A DNA stretch of 20,720 bases from Alphaproteobacteria bacterium (GTDB lineage Bacteria > Pseudomonadota > Alphaproteobacteria > JAEULC01): positions 1 through 20,720 of the forward strand of contig JADZDN010000087.1 in assembly GCA_020851015.1 (NCBI GenBank), read 5' to 3'. Within the stretch, counting starts at the first letter, position 1. Each line of letters starts with the position of its first letter. The position numbers and the translations under genes were made by a program. The notes under the pieces are model-generated. The model was not told the origin of the DNA and ran no database searches. It saw nothing but the letters and a program-made list of their open reading frames with translations. This document shows, in pieces, positions 1 to 7,100 of this stretch.

Positions 1-981
1 CGCGTATTTCTCACGGTCCTGCTCATAGAGCGCCTTTACGACGGCGAAATCGTCGACCACGCGAATTCCGAGCTTGCGCGCGCAATCCTGAACGACGGCG
101 ATATCCTTGACCGGTCGCTTCCAGCTCTCGATCTCGGAACGTCCATATTGCGTGCTCAGCAGCATGCGCGTCTTGAATTCCGCGGCCTTGCGCTTGATGC
201 GGTCGAGCAGCAGGCAAGTCACTTCCGCGCCATCGCTATTTACGCGGACAAGGCTCCTATTCTCGCTAAGGTACCAGTAGTAAGGAAAATAAGAGGCCAT
301 CAGCCGATCGACCACCAGGGAATATCCCAGCAAGTTTTTCAACGTGTCGAAGGGGTCTCTTTCGGGGACATTTCTGGGCACTGGCGAGTTGTGCAGCCGA
401 AGGGCGCCGGACTCTACCGTGAAATAGGGCTTGGGCCGGCCGGCGACCGCGAAACTTGCGATCGTTATGTTGCCGGATGCAATGTCCAGGATCAGTACTT
501 CCGGCTTGACGATCGGCAGCAATTGCTCGGCACGCAAGGCGATCTGATCCGTGCCGAAGCCGCCATTGCTGCCATTGACTACCGATTTACCGATCAAAGT
601 TTCGAGCTGGGCCGGGAAGGCGTCTTCGTCCGATACTTCGGATCCCGCGGCAAATGAGGAGCCAACGACCAAAATGCCGCCCGTTCGAAGTTCACTTTTT
701 TCGTCGTGGTTTCGCCGAATACCATGGTCGAGCGTGCTGAATACTACGCGCTTGTCGCCCGACATCCCTTCAAATCGGAGATTTGGTTTTAGCACCCATC
801 CAAGGACCGGATCGTAGTCCGCCACGCCTCCGAAGTTCACGTGCACGACGTTTGTCTGTCGAAAATTTTCCAATCGAAAAACCGGTATACTCGAAAAAAT
901 TCGAAATGCAGCTTCCAGCAAAGGAAACGCGATCAAAAGCGACAAGCAGACGAGCAACAGATTCTTTTTCCACTCGGTCAT
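1..981 (-). CDS. Membrane-anchored SGNH/GDSL-like hydrolase, 3' end beyond window
   Basis: This frame is open from an ATG at 981 to the window edge (327 codons, no stop), so the C-terminus is missing. Residues 1-29 form a signal anchor (MTEWKKN followed by LLLVCLSLLIAFPLLEAAF), which places the rest outside the cytoplasm. The SGNH block I motif VVGSSFAAG lies near residues 105-113 (candidate nucleophile Ser109), and NGSNGGFGTDQ near 136-146 fits block II. The Asp/His end of the catalytic site would lie off the window. The family comprises esterases and acetyl-transfer partners of MBOAT proteins (AlgJ/AlgX, DltD types). It lies 68 bases downstream of a methyltransferase on the same strand and probably shares its transcript. 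The fold is well supported; the substrate is unknown. A membrane-anchored SGNH protein of similar layout lies at 7101-8075. Confidence 0.75.
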   Translation of the reverse strand, partial: MTEWKKNLLLVCLSLLIAFPLLEAAFRIFSSIPVFRLENFRQTNVVHVNFGGVADYDPVLGWVLKPNLRFEGMSGDKRVVFSTLDHGIRRNHDEKSELRTGGILVVGSSFAAGSEVSDEDAFPAQLETLIGKSVVNGSNGGFGTDQIALRAEQLLPIVKPEVLILDIASGNITIASFAVAGRPKPYFTVESGALRLHNSPVPRNVPERDPFDTLKNLLGYSLVVDRLMASYFPYYWYLSENRSLVRVNSDGAEVTCLLLDRIKRKAAEFKTRMLLSTQYGRSEIESWKRPVKDIAVVQDCARKLGIRVVDDFAVVKALYEQDREKYA

Positions 982-1049
982 GGCAAACCTAGCCCTTGGT
1001 CTTTCGGTCGTGACCAACTTCGAGGTTATTCATTGTCGCGGTCCATCGC

Positions 1050-1994
1050 CTATTCCGATAGTGCTTGCGCGATGATCGCGGACGATATTGTTCCACCCAA
1101 GCGCTGGGCGCGCTCGACCGTGTAGCCGGCCGTGGGAAAGTGCCGCGCTTCGATGATGGAGAACCCGCTCCGCTCGACCAGCGCGGTCGCTTCGCTGGGG
1201 GAGCGCAGCAGGTAAATATGATCCGGCGCAGGGCTGTTGATCGGGACATTCACGAATATCCTTCCGCCAGGTACCAAGGCGCGATGCAGATTCGCCAATG
1301 CGACGTCCGGACGTTCGAGGTGCTCGAGCACCTCCGAGATGACGATGAGATCGAAGCCGGCATCGCTTGCCGGCGGATCCAGGATATTCGCCACCCGGAG
1401 GTCCGTCGGCTGCGCCAACCCAAGTTTCCGTAGCGCCGCGCGCGTGCTGACGATGGACGTCGCGCTCACGTCCCAACCGGAAACAGCGGCACATCGCCCT
1501 TCGCGCACGGCCAAGCCAAGCAGCAGTCCATGACCAGGTCCGATCTCCAGCAGGCGCGCACCGGCCGAGGATTCGGGCAGGAATACCCGTCGGTAGAAGT
1601 CGATGGCCGATGCGTGGTTCACCCAAAGTGCCTGGGAAAGCAGCAGACCGCGCAGGTACCGGTCCATGAACTCGGCATCGTCGTACACCAGGCGCTGGAC
1701 CTGCGCGAAATCCGCGTATCGGTACCGTCCATTGCGGCGAAACTCGACTTCCTCCTCCTGCAGCTTTGCGCACATCCATCGATAGTCGGCGCACAGTCGA
1801 CGGGTATCGTCGTCTTCCAGTTCCAGGATCATGCGCGAGATCACTTCCGAACTCTCCAGGACAGGACCGCTTCGGTCCTTGACGCTGCGGCGTAGAAAAT
1901 TCTCGTGCTCGGGCCAGGATTGCAGGACGGCGCGAACGATCTGCAAAAGCTTCGGATATTGCTCGCCAACGAGCTCTTCGCCATCGCTTGGCAC
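1050..1994 (-). CDS. Class I SAM-dependent methyltransferase
   Basis: This is a 314-residue cytosolic protein. The Rossmann motif I LLEIGPGHGLLLG begins at residue 148, an acidic residue in GWDVS near 175 is suited to bind the SAM ribose, and later motifs read DLIVISEVLEHLERPD and VPGGRIFVNVP. About 135 N-terminal residues are predicted helical and resemble nothing I recognise; they may bind the substrate. The start is a GTG at 1994: an in-frame TAG lies four codons upstream, and GAGGT sits about six bases before the GTG. It heads a minus-strand pair with the SGNH protein and diverges from the ACP operon. Methyltransferases accompany FkbH and ACP in methoxymalonyl-ACP biosynthesis, but no acyl-CoA dehydrogenase is present here. 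O-, N- or C-methylation of a sugar or acyl group are all possible. Confidence 0.85.
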   Translation of the reverse strand: MPSDGEELVGEQYPKLLQIVRAVLQSWPEHENFLRRSVKDRSGPVLESSEVISRMILELEDDDTRRLCADYRWMCAKLQEEEVEFRRNGRYRYADFAQVQRLVYDDAEFMDRYLRGLLLSQALWVNHASAIDFYRRVFLPESSAGARLLEIGPGHGLLLGLAVREGRCAAVSGWDVSATSIVSTRAALRKLGLAQPTDLRVANILDPPASDAGFDLIVISEVLEHLERPDVALANLHRALVPGGRIFVNVPINSPAPDHIYLLRSPSEATALVERSGFSIIEARHFPTAGYTVERAQRLGGTISSAIIAQALSE

Positions 1995-2038
1995 GCTCGA
2001 CCTCTATGCAAATCGACCGGTTTCACCCAATAAGATCA

Positions 2039-2068
2039 ATTCTATCATAGCGCACCAAGTGTTGCGAA
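2039..2068 (-). promoter_or_regulatory. Candidate promoter for the methyltransferase/SGNH pair
   Basis: Read on the minus strand, TTCGCA (2063-2068) and TAGAAT (2039-2044) are separated by 18 bases and lie about 45 bases upstream of the GTG start. The -35 half overlaps the -35 box proposed for the opposite strand, so the two promoters would compete. This is a pattern match by eye only. Confidence 0.25.
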
Positions 2069-2090
2069 CGCCAAACGTAATGCCTATGCT
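2062..2090 (+). promoter_or_regulatory. Candidate sigma-70-type promoter for the ACP-FkbH operon
   Basis: TTGCGA (2062-2067) and TATGCT (2085-2090) are separated by exactly 17 bases and lie 69 bases before the GTG of the ACP gene, in the 165-base divergent intergenic region. Each hexamer matches four of six consensus positions. The same TTGCGA-17-TATG layout occurs before the SGNH gene at 7101. Confidence 0.35.
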
Positions 2091-2159
2091 CGCGACCAAC
2101 GCTGCTCGGCTGGCAGAGATTTTGCGCCCATCGGCCTATGCTCTTGGAGATTTCGCGTC

Positions 2160-2399
2160 GTGGATGCCCCATCGATATACCAGAAATTGACACCCGTGTT
2201 CCAAGAGGTGTTCGACGACGTCGATCTCGTGCCGGGGCCCGCATTGTCGGCCAAGGATGTGCCGGAATGGGACAGCTTGAACCACATCCGGCTGGTCGTT
2301 TCGATCGAGACGGCGTTCAAGATCAAGTTCACCGTCGGCGAGATCACGGCGATGAAGAACGTGGGCGACCTGGTCGCCCTGATCCAGAAAAAGGCATGA
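2160..2399 (+). CDS. Acyl carrier protein
   Basis: This small acidic protein has 79 residues, the normal ACP length. The phosphopantetheine attachment motif is WDSLNHIRLV, with Ser39 as the modified residue, followed by the usual helix III region (FTVGEITAMKNVGDLVALI). The start is GTG; the ribosome site is weak (GGAG some 11 bases upstream). It opens an operon in which every junction overlaps: its TGA lies inside the ATGA that starts the MaoC gene. It is a stand-alone carrier rather than part of a synthase. With an FkbH protein three genes downstream, the likely role is to hold a short acyl or glyceryl thioester. It differs from a housekeeping fatty-acid AcpP in its proline-containing N-terminal half and in its gene neighbourhood. 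Confidence 0.9.
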   Translation: MDAPSIYQKLTPVFQEVFDDVDLVPGPALSAKDVPEWDSLNHIRLVVSIETAFKIKFTVGEITAMKNVGDLVALIQKKA

Positions 2400-2833
2400 A
2401 CCTCGCACCCTCCGCAGCGCAGAAGGCGCTGGCGTCAATCGAGGCGGGTCAGCGCACATCGCTTGCGTTTGCGGTGAGCGCGGATGAGATGGCGGCGTTC
2501 GCCGCTTTGTCGGGCGACTACAACCCCCTGCATTCGGACGCCGCCTTCGCCGCCGCGAGGGGGTTCGCGGGACGAGTCGTCTATGGCGCGCTGCTCGTGG
2601 CCAAGCTTTCGCGGTTGATCGGCATGGAATTGCCGGGACGCGACGCATTGTGGACCGGATTGGATATCCAGTTCGTGGCACCCCTCCTGGTAGGCGAAGA
2701 AGCGGTGCTCGAAGCGGTTGTCGCCCAGGTTTCGCCGGCCACGAAATCAATGGTGCTACAGGTCAGCGTGAAGCGAAACGACCGCGTGCTTGCACGCGGC
2801 AAGGCAAGCGTAAGCATGCGCGATGGCGCCTAG
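2396..2833 (+). CDS. MaoC-like hot-dog hydratase/dehydratase
   Basis: This 145-residue single hot-dog-fold protein belongs to the MaoC / (R)-specific enoyl hydratase family. The signature SGDYNPLHSDAAFAAARGF begins at residue 39, with Asp41 and His46 as the predicted catalytic pair that adds or removes water on a 2-enoyl or 3-hydroxyacyl thioester. Its length equals that of single-domain PhaJ-like enzymes. The start overlaps the ACP stop (ATGA), and the stop overlaps the reductase start by 11 bases, which implies translational coupling. Between an ACP and a reductase it most simply interconverts 3-hydroxyacyl and enoyl groups on that ACP or on CoA. The direction and chain length cannot be read from the sequence. 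Confidence 0.88.
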   Translation: MNLAPSAAQKALASIEAGQRTSLAFAVSADEMAAFAALSGDYNPLHSDAAFAAARGFAGRVVYGALLVAKLSRLIGMELPGRDALWTGLDIQFVAPLLVGEEAVLEAVVAQVSPATKSMVLQVSVKRNDRVLARGKASVSMRDGA

Positions 2834-3533
2834 GGCTTTCCTCGTCAGCGGCGGATCCGGGGACATCGGCGCCGCGGTCTGCCGCCGGTTGGCGGCACTG
2901 GGCTACCAGCCGTTGGTCGGATTCGCGCGCTCGGCGCAGAAGGCGACCCAGATCGCAGCCGAAAATGGCGGAATCGCGCTGGAACTGGACCTGTCCAGCA
3001 CGCAAAGCATCGCCGCCGCCCTTGCGTCGCTGGAACATGGCGCTCTGGAGCTTCGCGGCGTGGTCCTGGCGGCGTCGCCGCCGCCGCGTATCGGACCGTT
3101 CGCCCAGATTCCCGCCGATGAAATGGCGGCCCAGTGGACAGTGAATGTCGCCGCCCCCCAGCAATTGCTGGCGGGACTGGTGCGCCAGCACTTCCGCCGC
3201 GCGCGGCGTGGCACGGTGATCGGAATCCTCAGCGAAGCGATGGGCGACGCATCGAAACCGGCAATGAAAGGGATGGGCGCGTATATCATTGCGAAGCACG
3301 GCATGGCCGGCATGCTTCGGGTCCTGGCGGCCGAGCATTCGTGGCTGCGCGTGGGAACGGTCAGTCCGGGCTTCACGGAAACGCGCATGCTGCGCGCGTT
3401 CGATGAGCGCTTTCTCGAGCTCCAGCGCGGCCGCGCCGCTTTTCGTCAGCCCGAGGATGTCGCCGCGGAGATCGCCGGGACGATCGAAAGCTTCGAGTCG
3501 GGAGCGGGCGATGAGCGCAGCGCTGCTTCGTGA
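2823..3533 (+). CDS. Short-chain dehydrogenase/reductase (FabG-like)
   Basis: This 236-residue classical SDR has the nucleotide-binding glycine motif GGSGDIG at residues 10-16, an acidic residue in ELDLSS near 54-59, NVAA near 108-111, Ser137, and the catalytic Tyr154 and Lys158 (YIIAK). The downstream VSPGFTETRM segment matches the family's cofactor-binding loop. Ala at position 35 and Arg at 36 (FARS) suggest NADPH preference, as in FabG; this is an inference. The start ATG at 2823 lies inside the end of the MaoC gene, and the end overlaps FkbH by 23 bases. It probably reduces a 3-oxoacyl-ACP to the 3-hydroxyacyl form, paired with the MaoC protein; reduction of a sugar intermediate is the alternative. 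Confidence 0.88.
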   Translation: MAPRAFLVSGGSGDIGAAVCRRLAALGYQPLVGFARSAQKATQIAAENGGIALELDLSSTQSIAAALASLEHGALELRGVVLAASPPPRIGPFAQIPADEMAAQWTVNVAAPQQLLAGLVRQHFRRARRGTVIGILSEAMGDASKPAMKGMGAYIIAKHGMAGMLRVLAAEHSWLRVGTVSPGFTETRMLRAFDERFLELQRGRAAFRQPEDVAAEIAGTIESFESGAGDERSAAS

Positions 3534-5445
3534 TCTTGCCTGGCTGCCGCGCCCGCCGGCCGATTTTCGCGACCAATTGCGCGCGATCGCAGGCGAGGAC
3601 GACGAGCGACCGGGCGATCGGCTGCGATACCTGGCCGGCCACGCGCTCAATCTCAACCATACCGCGGCACTGGCGAGCCTGGTGGATCGACTGCGCGCGA
3701 AAGGCGCGGAACTGGCGCCGCTGAAGCCGTTGCGCCTCGCGCTTGTCGGGAACGGCACGCTTTCGTTCATCGCACCCGCATTGAAGGTCGGCGCGGCCCG
3801 GTTCGGCTTCGCGCTGGAGGTGATCGCGGCCGACTATGGAACGGCAATTCAAGAGGCGTTGGGTCCCGATTCGCAGCTCAATCGCGCGAAGCCCGATTTC
3901 GTATTGCTGGCCATGGATTGGCGCGATCTTCCGTTGCGATGCGCGCCGGGGGATATGGCTGCGGCGGAGGCGGCCGCCGGCGAGGCGATCGGAACCCTCA
4001 GGTCGATGAGCAAGGCTATCAAGGACGCCTGCGGCGCGACGGTGATCTTCCAGACCGTCGCGCGCCCTGCCGAAGCCCTATTCGGAAGTCTGGATTTTCG
4101 CGTCCCCGGAACCGCGCGGCAGGTAGCGGATCGGTTCAACCGCGATCTCGTGAGCAGCATCCAGGGAACGACCGACTTGCTCCTCGATGTCGCCGGTCTC
4201 GCGGAGACGGTCGGGCTGGCGGACTGGCACGACCCGGGGCAATGGCACCTGGCCAAACTGCCGTTCGCGCAGGACTTCGTGCCGCTTTATGCCGACCACG
4301 TGGCGCGCCTACTGGCGGCGGCACGCGGCGTCAGCCGTCGCTGCCTCGTCCTTGATCTCGACAACACGCTCTGGGGGGGCGTGATCGGCGACGATGGGCT
4401 CGCGGGCATCGACATCGGCCATGGGTCGCCCGTCGGCGAAGCCCATCTCGGCGTGCAGTCCGCCGCGCTTAGCCTGCGCGAGCGGGGCATCGTGCTCGCG
4501 GTGTCGTCCAAGAACGAGGATGCAACCGCGCGCTCGCCGTTCCAACAACACCCGGACATGCTGCTGCGCGAGTCGCATATCGCGGTATTTCAGGCCAATT
4601 GGAAGGACAAGGCAGCGAATATCCGCGCGATCGCGCAGACCCTGGCGCTAGGGTTGGATGCCTTCGTGCTGCTCGACGACAATCCGGTCGAGCGCGCCCA
4701 GGTGCGCCAGGCTTTGCCCGAGGTCGCGGTGCCGGAATTGCCCGAGGATCCGGCGCTCTACGCGCGCGTGCTGTTGGCGTCCGGTTATTTCGAAGCGACC
4801 GCGTTCTCGGTCGAGGATATCGCCCGGGCCTCCTACTATCAGGCAAACGCCACCCGCGCAGCCATGCTCGAAACCTCCGGCGATTTGGATGCCTTCTTGG
4901 CGTCGCTGGGAATGGCGATCGTTTTCAGCGCCTTCAACGAGATAGGGCGAGAAAGAATCGCGCAGCTCATCAGCAAGTCCAACCAGTTCAACCTGACCAC
5001 GCGGCGCTACTCGGCCGCGGAAGTGGATGTGCTGGGACGCGACCCCAACGTGCTTACGCTTCAAGTCAGACTGACCGACCGGTTCGGCGACAACGGCATG
5101 ATCAGCGTCGTCATCTGCCGCAGGGACGGTAGCGTTTGGGAGATCGACACATGGCTGATGAGTTGCCGCGTACTGGGTCGCAGGGTCGAGGAAGCGGTGC
5201 TTCAGGAACTCGTGCGTCAGGCGCGACGCGCGGGTATCTCCCTTCTTCGCGGCATCTATATCCCGACGGACCGCAATGCCCTGGTGAAGGATCACTACAG
5301 CAAGCTTGGCTTCGTACTCGAACGCTGTCATCCGAGCGGCCGCAGCGACTGGATCCTCGACGTCGAGCAATTTCCGCTCATCGACCTGCCGCTCCGGCCG
5401 CAGTGGGCGGAGGCAATCGATTCGATCGGCCAGACCGGGCGCTAG
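3511..5445 (+). CDS. FkbH-like HAD-IIIC protein (SGNH-like, HAD and GNAT-like regions)
   Basis: This protein has 644 residues, the usual size of stand-alone three-part FkbH proteins. Residues ~75-260 form an SGNH-like N-terminal region (LALVGNGTLS start). The HAD-IIIC domain follows: LDLDNTLWGG with Asp282 and Asp284, VSSKNE, the lysine of FQANWKDKAANI near 366, and LLDDNP with Asp389/Asp390. The GNAT-like C-terminal part has SNQFNLTTRRYSA and DTWLMSCRVLGR. Characterised FkbH proteins dephosphorylate a 1,3-bisphosphoglycerate-derived intermediate and load glyceryl onto an ACP. Applying that here is an inference supported by the ACP in the same operon. ATG 3511 is chosen because homology begins there and upstream codons belong to the reductase frame. 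The HAD motif contains a run of seven G. Its TAG overlaps the stop of the convergent MBOAT gene. Confidence 0.9.
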   Translation: MSAALLRDLAWLPRPPADFRDQLRAIAGEDDERPGDRLRYLAGHALNLNHTAALASLVDRLRAKGAELAPLKPLRLALVGNGTLSFIAPALKVGAARFGFALEVIAADYGTAIQEALGPDSQLNRAKPDFVLLAMDWRDLPLRCAPGDMAAAEAAAGEAIGTLRSMSKAIKDACGATVIFQTVARPAEALFGSLDFRVPGTARQVADRFNRDLVSSIQGTTDLLLDVAGLAETVGLADWHDPGQWHLAKLPFAQDFVPLYADHVARLLAAARGVSRRCLVLDLDNTLWGGVIGDDGLAGIDIGHGSPVGEAHLGVQSAALSLRERGIVLAVSSKNEDATARSPFQQHPDMLLRESHIAVFQANWKDKAANIRAIAQTLALGLDAFVLLDDNPVERAQVRQALPEVAVPELPEDPALYARVLLASGYFEATAFSVEDIARASYYQANATRAAMLETSGDLDAFLASLGMAIVFSAFNEIGRERIAQLISKSNQFNLTTRRYSAAEVDVLGRDPNVLTLQVRLTDRFGDNGMISVVICRRDGSVWEIDTWLMSCRVLGRRVEEAVLQELVRQARRAGISLLRGIYIPTDRNALVKDHYSKLGFVLERCHPSGRSDWILDVEQFPLIDLPLRPQWAEAIDSIGQTGR

Positions 5446-6722
5446 AAGTCGAAATAGACGAACTTGCCGGAGCTTCCCTGGCTCACGGTTATGGCCAGCA
5501 CCCAACCCAGCGCGATTGCCACCCAGGTCAGCTCCGAACGAGCACGGCGCACCACTACCCGGATGCGACGATAATCATCGAATCGGTGGAATGCCGCGAA
5601 CACCGCGATCAGCAGAATGGGAAACAGGTTGCGCTGCGCGAACGGAGCGACCTCGGCCCAATCCTGCAGAAACGGCGCCAGCATGACATCGGCGGCCTTG
5701 CCCAGGCTTCCGGCCCGAAAGAAGCAGATGCTGGCGAGGAACGTCATCATGGTCAGCATCCACGCGACCGTGTCCGGCAGTTGCGGCATCCTGGCACGCC
5801 GCCAGGCGAACTCGACCGACATGGCCAAGCCGGTAATGGCGCCGAACATGATGAAATTCCAGCCCGCTCCATGCCAGATGCCGGAAACCAGGAAGGTGAT
5901 GTTCAACGGCAATGCGACGGTCAGGAGGAAGGTCGGCCATTTGCCCGCGCGGGTGCGAACGGCGTAGCGCATCGTCGCCAGCGAGATCGGCGTATAGATG
6001 TAGTCGGTCAGGAATCGGGTCAAGGTCATGTGCCAGCGCCGCCAGAGGTCGCTGATCGACCGCGCGGTATAGGGCTGACGGAAATTTCCGGGCAGGCGAA
6101 CGCCCAGCATGCCGGCCAGGCCGATGGCCATGTCGGTATAGCCGCTGAAGTCGCAATAGATCTGCACCGCGAACCCGATGATGGCGAGGATCGCCTGGGG
6201 TGCGTCGGGCGATCCCGCCTGGCCAAAGACCTGGGTGACGATATCGGCGATCTGGTCGGCAAAAACGAGCTTCTTGACGAGGCCGAGCGTGAAGATCGCC
6301 AGGGAAACGGTGAAATGCGCTCGCCTGGCCGAGATGGGCCGCTCCAGCTGGGGCACGAGTTCGTACGGGCGCAGGATCGGTCCCGCGATCAAGTGCGGGA
6401 AGAACAGCACATAGCCAAGGATCGTCGTCGGCGCCCGGTCGGGCGGAAACTTGCCATTGTAGACATCCATGAGATACGCCGCGAGGGTAAACGTCATGAA
6501 CGACACGCCCAGCGGCAAGGGCACATTCAGCAGCGGCGGATGCACGCCCAACAGCGGACCAACGACGTCCCTGGATATGAAATCCGTGTACTTGTATACG
6601 AGAAGCGGAATGCAAAGCAGTGCGATGGCGCCGAGTGCATATCGCCAGCGGATGACGGGTTCGCGCGCCCGATCCACAAGACGGCCACCGCCGTATGCAA
6701 TCCCCATCAAGAGAAATGGCAA
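5442..6722 (-). CDS. MBOAT-family membrane acyltransferase, probably N-terminally damaged
   Basis: This is a 426-residue polytopic membrane protein of the AlgI/DltB type. Motifs in order are FFPHLIAGPILRPYELVPQL (~107-126), CDFSGYTDMAIGL (~190-202), LWRRWHMTLTRFLTDYIY (226-243, His231) and GIWHGAGWNF (281-290, His284, the expected active-site histidine). MBOAT enzymes move acyl groups onto extracytoplasmic glycans or teichoic acid with SGNH partners. The open frame can only start at TTG 6722 or ATG 6707, yet in-frame homology-like sequence (LGSTIFYTWWKPEYIW) runs upstream as far as 6785, where a TGA stops it; see the separate remnant entry. It may therefore be a pseudogene, or may be expressed without its first one or two membrane segments. 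Its TAG (5442-5444) lies within the same CTAG as the FkbH stop. Confidence 0.8.
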   Translation of the reverse strand: MPFLLMGIAYGGGRLVDRAREPVIRWRYALGAIALLCIPLLVYKYTDFISRDVVGPLLGVHPPLLNVPLPLGVSFMTFTLAAYLMDVYNGKFPPDRAPTTILGYVLFFPHLIAGPILRPYELVPQLERPISARRAHFTVSLAIFTLGLVKKLVFADQIADIVTQVFGQAGSPDAPQAILAIIGFAVQIYCDFSGYTDMAIGLAGMLGVRLPGNFRQPYTARSISDLWRRWHMTLTRFLTDYIYTPISLATMRYAVRTRAGKWPTFLLTVALPLNITFLVSGIWHGAGWNFIMFGAITGLAMSVEFAWRRARMPQLPDTVAWMLTMMTFLASICFFRAGSLGKAADVMLAPFLQDWAEVAPFAQRNLFPILLIAVFAAFHRFDDYRRIRVVVRRARSELTWVAIALGWVLAITVSQGSSGKFVYFDF

Positions 6723-6865
6723 CCAGATGTATTCCGGTTTCCACCAGGTGTAGAAAATCGTGCTGCCAAGAATGATGAGGTAGATTCACCGCTGCCTGGG
6801 GACCACAAAATGGAGACTCAAGTACGCGGCGAAGAAAACAAAAAAACGGGTGAACTAAAGAGCAC
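6723..6865 (-). pseudogene. Disrupted N-terminal part of the MBOAT gene
   Basis: Upstream of 6722 the frame reads IYLIILGSTIFYTWWKPEYIW, which continues the MBOAT N-terminus. A TGA (6786-6788) interrupts it just after VVPRQR; TGG (Trp) would be expected in relatives. Before that the same frame gives FFVFFAAYLSLHF back to a run of seven T (plus-strand A at 6840-6846). On the other side of that run a neighbouring frame reads LFSSPV after a GTG at 6863-6865. One extra T would join them into a typical MBOAT start (LFSSPVFFVFFAAYLSLHF). So one frameshift in a homopolymer and one nonsense change both hit the first ~48 codons. A read error could explain the first but less easily the second. Confidence 0.6.
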
Positions 6866-7024
6866 GCTGCGGAGTCCGTTCGACGATGTCCTGGCGATGG
6901 GATGTTAGCATGGTTCCGATGGGTTGCCCTTGGCCCGGCCGGGAGATAGGCCGAGCGCCATGCCATAGTCGTCCGCCAAATGCAATTGAAATCCCGCTCG
7001 TTGAGCTGACCGTGCTACTACCCG

Positions 7025-7053
7025 TTGCGACGGCCGCGTGTCTGGACTATGGG
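7025..7053 (+). promoter_or_regulatory. Candidate promoter for the SGNH gene
   Basis: TTGCGA (7025-7030) and TATGGG (7048-7053) are 17 bases apart, 47 bases before the ATG at 7101, in the 235-base gap between the divergent MBOAT and SGNH genes. The layout copies the candidate promoter of the ACP operon. The -10 box is a weak match to consensus. Confidence 0.28.
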
Positions 7054-7100
7054 AGCGCTGCGATATCCAGGCTCGTCCGGTTCCATTGACGGGATCTTTC

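Noticed and set aside
148..657. Plus-strand open frame of 169 codons
   Set aside because: It is antisense to the SGNH hydrolase, whose frame shows an anchor and catalytic motif; the plus-strand translation has no recognisable features.
2160..5445. A methoxymalonyl-ACP extender-unit set
   Set aside because: FkbH, an ACP and a methyltransferase are present, but no acyl-CoA dehydrogenase (FkbI type) and no polyketide synthase gene is in the window.
5136..6908. Plus-strand open frame of 590 codons across the FkbH end and MBOAT gene
   Set aside because: The translation is rich in Arg, Gln, His and Asp with no domain, and it lies opposite clear MBOAT transmembrane sequence; it is a high-GC antisense shadow.
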